Positions 1 through 7,019 of a stretch of 8,321 nucleotides of DNA are shown here, one piece after another (within the stretch, counting starts at the first letter, position 1; each line of letters starts with the position of its first letter). The stretch is taken from contig JAEXBL010000251.1 in the NCBI GenBank assembly GCA_023394015.1, positions 1-8,321 on the forward strand, given 5' to 3'. The stretch is from Pseudomonadota bacterium (GTDB lineage Bacteria; Pseudomonadota; Gammaproteobacteria; Burkholderiales; Burkholderiaceae_C). The notes below the pieces were generated by a model that was given only the letters and a program-made list of their open reading frames with translations, did no database searches and was not told the origin of the DNA. The translations under genes were made by a program, and so were the position numbers.

Positions 1-23
1 GTGATCTCCAGTATGGGGATGAT

Positions 24-53
24 TGGCTAGGTTGTCAAGTGACAACCTAGCCA
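24..53 (-). terminator. Perfect 13-bp hairpin after the integrase gene
   Basis: The arms at 24-36 and 41-53 are perfect reverse complements (TGGCTAGGTTGTC and its complement) around a 4-nt AAGT loop. The structure begins 5 nt past the integrase stop codon at 59-61, where a transcript terminator would be expected. No clear T run follows the stem on the minus strand, and only a weak GTTTC follows on the plus strand, so it is not a textbook intrinsic terminator. It could instead stabilise the mRNA 3' end or bind a protein. Confidence 0.45.
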
Positions 54-58
54 CTGTT

Positions 59-1315
59 TCAGGCCGTCGCGCTCAACGTCGGCACCACCACGTTCTCCGG
101 CATCAGCTTCGGCACGTAGGTCTGACCGTCGATCCAGGCATCGACCATATTGGCCCACTCTTGCAGCATGTGACGCCGCTGCTCGGCGTACTCGGCCTTG
201 TTGTAGATCGAGCGCGAGGAACGCCCGTCCTCGTGCGCCAGGCACTTCTCGATCCAGTCGCGGTTGAAGCCGATTTCGTTCAGCAGCGTCGAGCCGGTGC
301 GGCGCAGATCATGGACGGTGAATGGTTCCAAGGGCAGGCCCGCAGCTTTCGCCCGCTCCGCGACGATCTGCGTGACCCGATTCAAGGTCGCGTTCGACAT
401 GCAGCGGTCGGCGTCGTAGCGCGATGGCAGCACGAACTTGGAGCCGGCAGCGCAGGTATGCAGCGCCACGAAGATGTCGAGCGCCTGGCGCGAGAGATAG
501 ACCACGTGCGGGTTGCGCCCCTTCATCCGCTGCTTGGGGATCGTCCAGGTCGCGTTCTCGAAATCGACCTCCTCCCAGGTGGCCTGGATCAGCTCGCTCT
601 TGCGCACCAGCGTCAGCAGGATCATGCGCAGCGCCAGCCGGATCGTCGGATAGGTCGCCACCGATTCCATCTGCCGCGCCATCAAGCGAATCTCCAGCGG
701 CGACAAGGCGCGATCCTTCGGCACGAAGGTCGCAATTGACGCAGCGCCCACATCCTCGGCCGGGTTGTCCACCTTCTCGCCATGCAGGATGGCGAAGGCA
801 TAGACCTGCTTCACGATGTCGCGCACGTGTACCGCAGTCGCAGGCGCACCGCGCGCCTTCACTTTGTTGCAGAGGGCGCGCAGATCATCGGCGGTGATTT
901 CGTTGAGCTGCCGGTTCTGAAAGGCCGGCAGGATGTCCCGATCGACGATGCTCTTGCGCATCGCCTTGGTGCTGTCGGCCATCCGGGCGCCGGCCAGCCA
1001 TTTCTCGGTCACTTCGCCAAAGGTCTTGGCTGCGGTCAACCGGCGCTTCTCGCGCTGCTTTTCCAGCGCGGGGGACTTGCCCTGGGCGACGGCCTTCTTG
1101 GCGTCGATCAGCTTTTCGCGGGCCAGGGCCAGCGAGATGCCTGCCGGCCCGTAGCGGCCGATGGTCAGCGTCTCACGGCGGCCATTGAGACGGTAATCGT
1201 AGCGGAAGGTGACGGTACCGACGGGCGATACCGTCACGTACATGCCATCGCGGTCAAAAGCCTTATAAGTCTTGGGCTTAGGCTTGAGATTGCGCAGTGC
1301 GGTGTCGGTAAGCAT
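59..1315 (-). CDS. P4-type tyrosine recombinase (integrase) of an element inserted at guaA
   Basis: This 418-residue protein is the site-specific recombinase expected to insert and excise a genomic island or integrative element. Residues about 2-90 form the N-terminal DUF4102-like arm-binding domain (LTDTALRNLKPK, then TFRYDYRLNGRRETLTIGRYG). Residues about 98-190 form the SAM-like core-binding domain, and about 203-385 the catalytic domain. The full active-site set is visible: Arg238 in LVRKSEL, Lys265 in RMKGR, His335 and Arg338 in HDLRRTG, His361 in LAHEDG, and the nucleophile Tyr371 in SIYNKAEY. Length is normal for the family, so the enzyme looks functional. The ATG is supported by an AGGAGG ribosome binding site 10 nt upstream. 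The gene lies about 300 bp downstream of guaA in the same orientation. The closest relatives are probably integrases that target the guaA 3' end, but that assignment is inference from location. Confidence 0.95.
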   Translation of the reverse strand: MLTDTALRNLKPKPKTYKAFDRDGMYVTVSPVGTVTFRYDYRLNGRRETLTIGRYGPAGISLALAREKLIDAKKAVAQGKSPALEKQREKRRLTAAKTFGEVTEKWLAGARMADSTKAMRKSIVDRDILPAFQNRQLNEITADDLRALCNKVKARGAPATAVHVRDIVKQVYAFAILHGEKVDNPAEDVGAASIATFVPKDRALSPLEIRLMARQMESVATYPTIRLALRMILLTLVRKSELIQATWEEVDFENATWTIPKQRMKGRNPHVVYLSRQALDIFVALHTCAAGSKFVLPSRYDADRCMSNATLNRVTQIVAERAKAAGLPLEPFTVHDLRRTGSTLLNEIGFNRDWIEKCLAHEDGRSSRSIYNKAEYAEQRRHMLQEWANMVDAWIDGQTYVPKLMPENVVVPTLSATA

Positions 1316-1490
1316 CGAGGTTTTTCCTCCTGTTCGTGACGGCTTTTTACCGTCAGGGGCCAGGAGACCTGCTGATGCTCGGAAAGCCGCATAAAATCAG
1401 CTTTCCCGAGAAGACTTTTACCGTCAAAGACGGTTTCGGTCTGAATAGTGAACGGGAGGGTCTTAATCCGGCCTCCGATTCTTACCGTCA
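1189..1490. repeat. Cluster of TTACCGTCA repeats across the integrase start and upstream region
   Basis: Copies of TTACCGTCA are at 1347-1355, 1418-1426 and 1482-1490. Inside the integrase 5' coding end are TACCGTCA at 1229-1236, its complement TGACGGTA at 1210-1217 and GACGGTAA at 1189-1196. The pair at 1209-1217 and 1229-1237 forms a perfect 9-bp inverted repeat. A partial copy (TGACGG, 1337-1342) pairs with the 1347 copy, and GACGGT at 1429-1434 pairs with the 1418 copy. An imperfect hairpin also lies at 1378-1387 and 1400-1410. Such repeats beside a tyrosine recombinase gene are typical of arm-type integrase or excisionase sites, or of autoregulatory operators. Which one applies cannot be read from the sequence. 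Confidence 0.7.
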
Positions 1491-1520
1491 GTTTCACCGC
1501 CAACTTGTTCCGCTGGCCGG

Positions 1521-1599
1521 CGATAGTCACCGATAGCTGCCGTGACGTATTTCTTTCTAAATCAACACGTTATGACAGTTTTTCGATAGCTGGCGATAG
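1521..1599. repeat. Two pairs of CGATAG boxes with 10-bp spacing
   Basis: CGATAG occurs at 1521-1526, 1531-1536, 1584-1589 and 1594-1599, giving two pairs each with start-to-start spacing of 10 bp. The pairs are 63 bp apart, close to six helical turns. The first pair reads GGCGATAGTC then CCGATAGCT. The second contains the same two variants in reverse order (TCGATAGCT then GGCGATAGTC). They sit between the TTACCGTCA repeats and the guaA stop. The likely role is protein binding sites of the attachment region, for integrase or excisionase, which is inference. Confidence 0.6.
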
Positions 1600-1640
1600 T
1601 CCTCGAAGGACGTCAATTCACTCCCACTCGATCGTCGCCG
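1599..1640. other. att: Probable attachment site at the guaA 3' end
   Basis: The last codons of guaA (ending Ile-Glu-Trp-Glu, stop) and the next few bases lie at the border between chromosomal-type and integrase-associated sequence. The guaA 3' end is an established insertion site for genomic islands, whose core sequence restores the guaA C-terminus on integration. Here guaA is intact to its normal PPATIEWE end. A short inverted repeat (GTCCT-CGA-AGGAC, 1599-1611) lies just outside the stop. The other att copy is not in the window, so exact core borders cannot be set. Confidence 0.5.
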
Positions 1641-3234
1641 GCGGCTTGCTGGAGACGTCGTAGGTCACGCGGTTGATGCCGCGCACCTCGTTGATGATGC
1701 GCGTGCTGACCTTCTTCAGCAGGCTGTAGGGCAGCTCGGCCCAGTCGGCGGTCATGAAGTCGCTGGTCTGCACGGCGCGCAGGGCCACCACGTAGTCGTA
1801 GGTGCGACCGTCGCCCATCACGCCGACGCTTTTCACGGGCAGGAAGACGGTGAAGGCCTGGCTGGTCAGGTCGTACCAGCTTTTCTGCGAATGCGGCTCG
1901 ATGGTGGAGCGCAGCTCCTCGATGAAGATGGCGTCGGCGCGGCGCAGCAGGTCGGCGTATTCCTTTTTTACCTCGCCCAGGATGCGCACGCCCAGGCCCG
2001 GGCCGGGGAAGGGGTGGCGGTAGACCATGTCGTGCGGCAGGCCCAGCGCCACGCCGAGTTCGCGCACCTCGTCCTTGAACAGGTCGCGCAGCGGCTCCAG
2101 CAGCTTCAGGCCCAGTTGCTCGGGCAGGCCACCGACGTTGTGGTGGCTCTTGATGACCACGGCCTTCTTGCTCTTGGCGCCGCCGGATTCGATCACGTCG
2201 GGGTAGATGGTGCCCTGCGCCAAAAAGCTCGCGCCCTTGTGGCCGGCGCCGCTGGCCTTGAGCTTCTCCGCCTCGGCCTTGAACACGTCGACGAACAGGC
2301 GGCCGATGATCTTGCGCTTCTGCTCCGGGTCGGTGACGCCGGCCAGCTCGCGCAGGAACAGCTCGCTCGCATCGACGCGCACCACGCGGGCATGCAGCTT
2401 GCCGGCGAACATGTCCATCACCATGTCGCCCTCGTGCAGGCGCAGCAGGCCGTGGTCGACGAACACGCAGGTCAGCTGGTCGCCGATGGCGCGGTGGATC
2501 AGCGCCGCCGCGACGCTGGAATCCACGCCGCCCGACAGACCCAGGATCACCTCCTCGTCGCCCACCTGCTCGCGGATTTTCTGCACCGCCTCCTCGATGT
2601 GGCTGTGCATCACCCAATCGGGCCGCGCGCCGCAGATGCCGAGCACGAAGCGCTCCAGCATCGCCCGGCCCTGCACCGTGTGCGTGACCTCCGGGTGGAA
2701 CTGCACGCCGTAGAAGCGCCGCGTCTCGTCGGCCATGCCGGCAATGGGGCAGGTCGGCGTGCTGGCCATCAGCTTGAAGCCGGGCGGCAGCGCGCTCACC
2801 TTGTCGCCGTGGCTCATCCACACCTTGAGCATGCCGTGGCCCTCGGGCGTGGTGAAGTCGGCGATGTCCTTCAGCAGCGCCGTATGGCCGCGCGCGCGCA
2901 CCTCGGCGTAGCCGAACTCGCGCTGGTGCCCGCTTTCCACCTGCCCGCCCAATTGCTGCGCCATGGTCTGCATGCCGTAGCAAATGCCCAGCACCGGCAC
3001 GCCCAGCTCGAACACCGCCTGTGGCGCACGATCTTGAACCTCGTGCACGCTGGCATGGCTGCCGGAGAGGATCACGCCCTTGAGCGCGCCATCGGCGGCG
3101 TAGTCGCGCACCCAGTCATCGCTGACGTCGCAGGGGTGCACCTCGCAATACACATGCGCCTCGCGCACGCGGCGGGCGATGAGCTGGGTGACTTGCGAGC
3201 CGAAGTCGAGGATGAGGATCTTGTCGTGGGGCAT
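1618..3234 (-). CDS. guaA: GMP synthase (glutamine-hydrolysing)
   Basis: This enzyme converts XMP to GMP using ATP and glutamine, the last step of guanine nucleotide synthesis in the cytoplasm. The 538 residues comprise an N-terminal class I glutamine amidotransferase domain, with triad Cys85 in GICYGMQ and His180/Glu182 in QFHPEV. An ATP pyrophosphatase domain follows with the P-loop SGGVDSS at 234-240, and then the C-terminal XMP-binding and dimerisation domain, ending in the family-typical PPATIEWE. I place the start at the ATG at 3232-3234 ([12 protein letters not shown]), which matches family length. An upstream in-frame start would add eight residues that overlap the preceding gene. That preceding gene is a PIN toxin whose stop ends 4 nt before this ATG, so guaA is probably co-transcribed with the toxin-antitoxin pair. 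No independent promoter or strong ribosome site is visible in the gap. Confidence 0.97.
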   Translation of the reverse strand: MPHDKILILDFGSQVTQLIARRVREAHVYCEVHPCDVSDDWVRDYAADGALKGVILSGSHASVHEVQDRAPQAVFELGVPVLGICYGMQTMAQQLGGQVESGHQREFGYAEVRARGHTALLKDIADFTTPEGHGMLKVWMSHGDKVSALPPGFKLMASTPTCPIAGMADETRRFYGVQFHPEVTHTVQGRAMLERFVLGICGARPDWVMHSHIEEAVQKIREQVGDEEVILGLSGGVDSSVAAALIHRAIGDQLTCVFVDHGLLRLHEGDMVMDMFAGKLHARVVRVDASELFLRELAGVTDPEQKRKIIGRLFVDVFKAEAEKLKASGAGHKGASFLAQGTIYPDVIESGGAKSKKAVVIKSHHNVGGLPEQLGLKLLEPLRDLFKDEVRELGVALGLPHDMVYRHPFPGPGLGVRILGEVKKEYADLLRRADAIFIEELRSTIEPHSQKSWYDLTSQAFTVFLPVKSVGVMGDGRTYDYVVALRAVQTSDFMTADWAELPYSLLKKVSTRIINEVRGINRVTYDVSSKPPATIEWE

Positions 3235-3238
3235 GGTG

Positions 3239-3709
3239 TCAGGCGCGCAGCGCCGCAAGTTGATCGATCAGCGCGGCGTCCGTGCCGATCCGGAAGGAAA
3301 ACGGGTGGCCGGCATGGGACGCCAGCGCGAGCAAGTCCTGGTCGCCAGTGATCAGCCAGTCGGCACGGCCAGCGTACGCCAGTTCCAGAAACATCTGGTC
3401 GTGCGGATCGCGGCAGCGGGGCAGCGGATCGGGCGCGCCGCTGGGCGTGGTGGCCGGCACCGCCTCGGCCCACGGCAGGTAGTCGGCCAGCATGGCGTGC
3501 TGCTCGGTCGCCGTCAGCTTGAATTTGGGGTGGGCCAGCACGCGCAGCAATTCCTGCGTGACCGGCTTGGATACCAGAGGCAGCACCTCGCCGCGCTGCC
3601 AGTGGTGGCGCAGAGGGCTCAGCGCCCCGGTGCGAAACAGCAGTGCCGACAGCACGATGTTGGTATCCAGCACCACGCGCAGCGGCGCGGCGCCATCGGG
3701 TTCAGCCAC
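3239..3709 (-). CDS. PIN-domain toxin of a toxin-antitoxin module
   Basis: This 156-residue protein belongs to the PIN-domain nuclease family annotated as putative toxin-antitoxin toxin component (COG1569-like, VapC-related). PIN toxins are metal-dependent RNases that typically cut tRNA or rRNA when the antitoxin is lost. The acidic residues expected to bind metal are present: Asp15 in [14 protein letters not shown], Glu53 in QELLRVL, Asp101 and Asp104 in [13 protein letters not shown], and Asp123 in LITGDQDLL. The start is a GTG at 3707-3709 that overlaps the antitoxin stop by 8 nt, suggesting translational coupling. The stop lies 4 nt before guaA. Nothing suggests inactivation. Its RNA target cannot be predicted from sequence. 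Confidence 0.88.
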   Translation of the reverse strand: MAEPDGAAPLRVVLDTNIVLSALLFRTGALSPLRHHWQRGEVLPLVSKPVTQELLRVLAHPKFKLTATEQHAMLADYLPWAEAVPATTPSGAPDPLPRCRDPHDQMFLELAYAGRADWLITGDQDLLALASHAGHPFSFRIGTDAALIDQLAALRA

Positions 3710-3932
3710 GCCGCGCCCAGGCCACGGCGTCTTGCACGTCGGCCTCGGTGATGCCCAGTTGCGCCAGCTTGTCGCGCACCGCGTCGGCCGCGCCGGCCTT
3801 TTCCATGCGCACGGGCGTCAGCACGATGCGGTTGTCCACCGCCTCGACCTTGAAATACTCCGTCGGCGGCAGTTGCGCCATCACCGCCTTGGGCAGGGTG
3901 AGCTGGTTCTTGGACGTGATCTTGGCGAGCAT
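3702..3932 (-). CDS. AbrB/MazE/SpoVT-type antitoxin
   Basis: This 76-residue protein starts at the ATG at 3930-3932, preceded by AAAAAGGA at good spacing. A TTG start 18 nt further upstream is less likely, because that stretch carries the ribosome site. The N-terminus (MLAKITSKNQLTLPKAVM) is the classic swapped-hairpin AbrB DNA-binding fold, with the KNQLTLPK signature used by AbrB/MazE antitoxins. The charged C-terminal part (about residues 44-76) is the expected toxin-neutralising region. It is encoded directly before, and overlaps, the PIN toxin. It probably neutralises the toxin and represses its own promoter, which should lie in the gap upstream of 3932. I could not identify a convincing promoter there. 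Confidence 0.87.
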   Translation of the reverse strand: MLAKITSKNQLTLPKAVMAQLPPTEYFKVEAVDNRIVLTPVRMEKAGAADAVRDKLAQLGITEADVQDAVAWARRG

Positions 3933-3977
3933 GGAAAATCCTTTTTGCAAGGAATCCTTACTTTAGCAGAATGGGGG

Positions 3978-4156
3978 TGGAGCGTACCGTCAGCACATGG
4001 TGGTGAGGAGTGCGGTCTGCAGGGTACGGGGGCAGGGGTGGCGGGCTGATGGGTCACAAGTGTGGCGCTGCCCCTCGCGCCGTCGCCAAGGGCCCCGGTA
4101 TGTTTTCAACCCCCCGGCGCCCACGCCGGGGTCTTGTGCTCGCCCGGTACGCTCCA
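3978..4156. repeat. 12-bp long-range inverted repeat around the gap between DIP1984 and antitoxin genes
   Basis: TGGAGCGTACCG at 3978-3989 is the exact reverse complement of CGGTACGCTCCA at 4145-4156. The arms bound about 155 bp of non-coding DNA holding the GC hairpin at 4112-4131. No target-site duplication is evident outside the arms and no ORF of note lies between them. It may be the remnant of a small non-autonomous element, a pair of operator half-sites, or chance. The gap 3933-4217 holds no recognisable gene. Confidence 0.5.
4112..4131 (-). terminator. GC hairpin downstream of the guaB-DIP1984 unit
   Basis: CCCCGGCG at 4112-4119 pairs perfectly with CGCCGGGG at 4124-4131 around a CCCA loop. 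It lies about 87 nt beyond the stop of the DIP1984-family gene, the expected place for a terminator on the minus strand. The bases after the stem on that strand (GGTTGAAAAC) lack a good T run, so termination efficiency is doubtful. If it works, guaA and the toxin-antitoxin pair need a promoter between 3933 and 4111. Confidence 0.45.
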
Positions 4157-4217
4157 AAAAGTAATCCGTTCAAGAATCCAGGCCAGACGCCCCAGGCCAA
4201 CCAGCCAATCAACAATC

Positions 4218-4676
4218 TCACTCAGACAGCTCAGTGCGCCAATTGGTCTCCTGAATCTGCACGTTCAGCTCGCGGATCTTGCGCGACAGGTCTTCCATCT
4301 GCTTTTGCGTGGCCGCCACGTCGATCTGCGGCACCCACTTGATCTCGCGCATGCTGTAGCGGTCGGCTTCCTTGTGCGTCGCCTCCACCGCGCTTTTCAA
4401 CACGCTGTGCTGCTGCATCAGCACGTCGCGCGCCGCCAGCACCTCGGCCAGCGGCCGGCCATCGGGCAGCCGGGCGGCGGCGTTGGCGGCGTCGATCTTC
4501 AGCACCAGCGCCTGCTGCTCGGCGATGACGGCAAAGCATTCGGCGATCAACTGCGCCACGTCCTCGCGCGGCGCATCACCTTCCTGCGCCAGCGCGTTCT
4601 GGGCGATGCGCTCGCGCAGCGAGAGGATTTTCTTTTTCTGGTCGGCGCGGATGAGCAGGGCTTCGGCGAGTTTCAT
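4218..4676 (-). CDS. DIP1984 family protein, coiled-coil, unknown function
   Basis: This 152-residue soluble protein matches what I recall of the DIP1984 family (sometimes labelled septicolysin). Recognisable features are the N-terminus MKLAEALLIRADQKKKI, the conserved NALAQEGD patch (residues 27-34), the LPDGRPLAEVLAARD patch (70-84), RYSMREIKWVPQIDVA (106-121), and a C-terminal helix ending IQETNW. Most of it is predicted helical and charged, with heptad-like leucines at about 5-25, 40-65 and 120-145, consistent with a coiled coil. It has no signal peptide or membrane segment. It starts 42 nt after guaB on the same strand and is probably in the same transcript. No catalytic motif is visible, and I do not assign a molecular function. 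The septicolysin name should not be taken as evidence of toxin activity. Confidence 0.8.
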   Translation of the reverse strand: MKLAEALLIRADQKKKILSLRERIAQNALAQEGDAPREDVAQLIAECFAVIAEQQALVLKIDAANAAARLPDGRPLAEVLAARDVLMQQHSVLKSAVEATHKEADRYSMREIKWVPQIDVAATQKQMEDLSRKIRELNVQIQETNWRTELSE

Positions 4677-4718
4677 GGGTGGTGACTGCGAGAATCCATC
4701 AGGTCAGGCATGTGAGGC

Positions 4719-6188
4719 TTAGTCGGCCCGGTAGTTCGGCGCCTCCTTCGTGATCTGCACATCGTGCACATGCGATTCACGGATGCCGGCGGCGGTGATC
4801 TCGACGAATTCGGCGCGGTCGTGCATTTCGGCGATGGTGGCGCAGCCGCAGTAGCCCATGCTGGCGCGCAAGCCGCCGGACTGCTGGAAGATGATGGCGA
4901 CCACGCTGCCCTTGTAGGGCACGCGGCCTTCGATGCCTTCGGGCACCAGCTTGTCGGCGTTGGGGTTGCCGGTGCTGCTTTCCTGGAAGTAGCGGTCGGC
5001 GCTGCCCTGCTGCATGGCACCGATGCTGCCCATGCCGCGGTAGCTTTTGTAGCTGCGGCCCTGGAAGAGGACGATTTCGCCCGGCGCTTCTTCGGTGCCG
5101 GCGAACATGCCGCCCATCATCACGCTGCTGGCGCCGGCGGCGATGGCCTTGGCGATGTCGCCCGAGAAGCGCACGCCGCCATCAGCGATCAGCGGCACGC
5201 CGGTGCCGTGCAGCGCGGTGGCGACGTTGTCGATGGCGGTGATCTGCGGCACGCCCACGCCGGCCACGATGCGGGTGGTGCAGATGCTGCCCGGGCCGAT
5301 GCCGACCTTCACGCCGTCGGCCCCCGCCTCCACCAGCGCGCGCGCGGCGGCGCCGGTGGCGATGTTGCCGCCGATGACTTGCACGTCGGGGTAGTTCTGC
5401 TTGACCCAGCGCACGCGCTCGATCACGCCCTGGCTGTGGCCGTGGGCGGTGTCGACGATGAGCGCATCGACGCCGGCCTTGACCAGCGCCTCGACGCGCT
5501 CTTCGGTGCCCTGCCCCACCCCCACGGCAGCGCCCACGCGCAGGCGGCCGTCGGCGTCGCGGGCGGCGTTGGGGAAGGTGGTCTGCTTGGTGATGTCCTT
5601 CACCGTGATCAGGCCCTTGAGGCGGTCCTGCTCGTCGATGATGAGCAGGCGCTCCAGCTTGTGCTTGTTGAGCAGCGCCTTGGCCTCGGCGTGGCTGGTG
5701 CCCTCGGGCACGGTGACCAGGCGCTCGCGCGGGGTCATGATCTCGCGCACCGGCACGTCGTAGCGGGTCTCGAAGCGCAGGTCGCGCCCGGTGACGATGC
5801 CGACCACGCGGCCATGGTCGATCACCGGAAAGCCGCTGATGTCCAGCTCGTCGCTGAGTTGCATCACCTGCAGCACGGTGTGCTCGGGCGTGATGACCAC
5901 CGGGTCGCGCAGCACCCCGCTCTCGTAGCGCTTGACCTTGGCCACCTGCACCGCCTGCTCCTCGGCCGTCAGGTTCTTGTGCACGATGCCGATGCCGCCT
6001 TCCTGCGCCATGGCGATCGCTAGGCGCGCCTCGGTGACGGTGTCCATCGCCGCCGACACCAGCGGCAGGTTCAGGCGGATGCTGCGGGAGAACTGGGTGG
6101 AGAGATCGACGTCCTTGGGCAGGACCTGGGAGTACGCTGGCACCAACAACACGTCGTCGAAGGTCAGCGCTTTGCCGAGAAGGCGCAT
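4719..6188 (-). CDS. guaB: IMP dehydrogenase
   Basis: This enzyme oxidises IMP to XMP with NAD+, the rate-limiting step towards GMP, and supplies the substrate of the GuaA encoded downstream. The 489 residues ([20 protein letters not shown] onward) match normal bacterial length. The TIM-barrel catalytic domain is interrupted at about 93-205 by two CBS domains that usually bind adenine nucleotides for allosteric control. The catalytic loop [18 protein letters not shown] carries the nucleophile Cys303. The Arg-Tyr of the mobile flap is at 399-400 (SADRY), and the phosphate-binding ADGG and MGG motifs are present. I chose the ATG at 6186-6188, with GGAG 9 nt upstream. A longer reading would add 36 atypical residues. 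It heads a minus-strand unit with the DIP1984 gene. Confidence 0.97.
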   Translation of the reverse strand: MRLLGKALTFDDVLLVPAYSQVLPKDVDLSTQFSRSIRLNLPLVSAAMDTVTEARLAIAMAQEGGIGIVHKNLTAEEQAVQVAKVKRYESGVLRDPVVITPEHTVLQVMQLSDELDISGFPVIDHGRVVGIVTGRDLRFETRYDVPVREIMTPRERLVTVPEGTSHAEAKALLNKHKLERLLIIDEQDRLKGLITVKDITKQTTFPNAARDADGRLRVGAAVGVGQGTEERVEALVKAGVDALIVDTAHGHSQGVIERVRWVKQNYPDVQVIGGNIATGAAARALVEAGADGVKVGIGPGSICTTRIVAGVGVPQITAIDNVATALHGTGVPLIADGGVRFSGDIAKAIAAGASSVMMGGMFAGTEEAPGEIVLFQGRSYKSYRGMGSIGAMQQGSADRYFQESSTGNPNADKLVPEGIEGRVPYKGSVVAIIFQQSGGLRASMGYCGCATIAEMHDRAEFVEITAAGIRESHVHDVQITKEAPNYRAD

Positions 6189-6210
6189 GGCTTGAGGCTC
6201 CAAAAGGCGG

Positions 6211-6216
6211 ATTGTA
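6211..6216 (-). promoter_or_regulatory. Possible -10 box of the guaB promoter
   Basis: On the minus strand TACAAT lies 22 nt before the guaB start codon, matching five of six bases of the sigma-70 -10 consensus. No good -35 box is found at 16-18 bp upstream. The leader would be very short, about 15 nt, with the GGAG ribosome site inside it. A small palindrome (TGCGCC-AA-GGCGCA, 6237-6250) lies upstream where a regulator could bind. Confidence 0.3.
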
Positions 6217-6278
6217 AACAGTGGGTCAGGCGGCCTTGCGCCAAGGCGCAGGGCCTGCCAAGCGTATCGACAGGCGCG

Positions 6279-6326
6279 CCGGCGTGCTTTTCTCACGCCG
6301 GGCCGGTGCCGCTTGTCGGCCCGGCG
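6279..6326. promoter_or_regulatory. Two overlapping, mutually exclusive hairpins in the guaB-DUF4124 divergent region
   Basis: Hairpin A pairs CCGGCGTG (6279-6286) with CACGCCGG (6294-6301) around a T-rich loop. Hairpin B pairs CGCCGGGCCG (6296-6305) with CGGCCCGGCG (6317-6326). They share 6296-6301, so they cannot form together. They lie 58-105 nt upstream of the DUF4124 start and upstream of guaB on the other strand. This could be a leader switch, a terminator pair, or simply GC-rich chance structure. Confidence 0.35.
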
Positions 6327-6383
6327 CCACCGCCTCGCGTTGCAGGGGCTCGTTTCAACCGCACGCCATTAAACTCCTGGCCC

Positions 6384-6926
6384 ATGAAAAGCCCCGTCCG
6401 CGCCCTGTTCTTCGGATTGACCCTGGCCGCTGCCCTGGCCGCGCAGGCCCAGTACCAATGGATCGACAAGGACGGCCGCCGCGTGTTCAGCGACCGTCCG
6501 CCGCCGGCCGACGTGCCGCAGAAGAACGTGCTGTCGCAGCCGCGCATGTCGGGTGCGCCGCTGATCCAGTCCACCCCCATGGCGCCCGCCGCGGCCGCCA
6601 GCGAATCTGCCGCCAGCGCCCCGACGCCCGCCCGCCCTGCCCCCGCGGCCAGTGGCCCGGCCAGCGCCGGCGTGGACAAGGCCCTGGAAGAGAAGAAGAA
6701 GCAGGCCGAGGCCGCGGAAGCCGCCAAGAAGCAGGCCGAGGCCGAGCGGCTGGCCGCCGCCCGTGCCGAGAACTGCAAGCGGGCCATGAACGCCAAGGCC
6801 TCGCTGGAATCAGGCATGCGCATCGCCCGCGTGAACGACAAGGGCGAGCGCGAAATCCTGGACGATGCCCAGCGCGCCGCCGAACTGCGGCGCGCCGAGC
6901 AAATCATTGCGCAGGACTGCAAGTAA
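6384..6926 (+). CDS. Exported DUF4124 domain protein
   Basis: This 180-residue protein has an N-terminal signal peptide (MKSPVRALFFGLTLAAALAAQAQ) with a probable cut after an Ala-x-Ala near residues 20-23, so it is expected in the periplasm. The DUF4124 core follows directly (YQWIDKDGRRVFSDRPPPADVP, about 24-45), a small domain common in exported proteobacterial proteins and usually written as Tyr-x-Trp-x-Asp-x-x-Gly. Residues about 60-97 are an Ala/Pro/Ser-rich linker. Residues about 98-180 are a highly charged helix with repeats of KKQAEAAE type, probably a coiled coil, and hold two cysteines (131 and 179) that could form a disulfide. I chose the ATG at 6384 because it places the signal peptide at the N-terminus, and the upstream in-frame extension is not protein-like. 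The gene is divergent from guaB. Its function is unknown. Confidence 0.85.
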   Translation: MKSPVRALFFGLTLAAALAAQAQYQWIDKDGRRVFSDRPPPADVPQKNVLSQPRMSGAPLIQSTPMAPAAAASESAASAPTPARPAPAASGPASAGVDKALEEKKKQAEAAEAAKKQAEAERLAAARAENCKRAMNAKASLESGMRIARVNDKGEREILDDAQRAAELRRAEQIIAQDCK

Positions 6927-6955
6927 GGGCGCTATCGGTCCTCAGCGCCTGTCCT

Positions 6956-7019
6956 GCTGGCGGGGCCAGCGATAGATTCATGCGAACCCATGCAGAACGC
7001 GCCGTCCGGCGCGTTTTTT
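6956..7019 (+). terminator. Intrinsic terminator after the DUF4124 gene
   Basis: AACGCGCC (6996-7003) pairs perfectly with GGCGCGTT (7008-7015) around GTCC. The T run spans 7014-7019, a textbook rho-independent terminator on the plus strand about 70 nt after the DUF4124 stop. A second small stem just before it (GCTGGC-GGG-GCCAGC, 6956-6970) has no T run. Confidence 0.85.

Noticed and set aside
1891..3351. Long plus-strand reading frame of 486 codons opposite guaA
   Set aside because: It is antisense to the unmistakable guaA, has a His/Ala/Arg-rich composition typical of high-GC shadow frames, and shows no known domain.
3985..3992. Another TACCGTCA copy near the antitoxin gene
   Set aside because: A single copy, 2.5 kb from the integrase cluster and overlapping the 12-bp inverted repeat arm; most likely chance.
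4764..6023. Long plus-strand reading frame of 419 codons opposite guaB
   Set aside because: Shadow of guaB with extreme Ala/Gly/His/Asp composition and no recognisable motif.
6927..6990. Structured segment with CTATCG and CGATAG arms considered as a tRNA or small RNA
   Set aside because: It lacks the tRNA T-arm and acceptor pattern, and the pairing is short; it is better read as sequence leading into the terminator.
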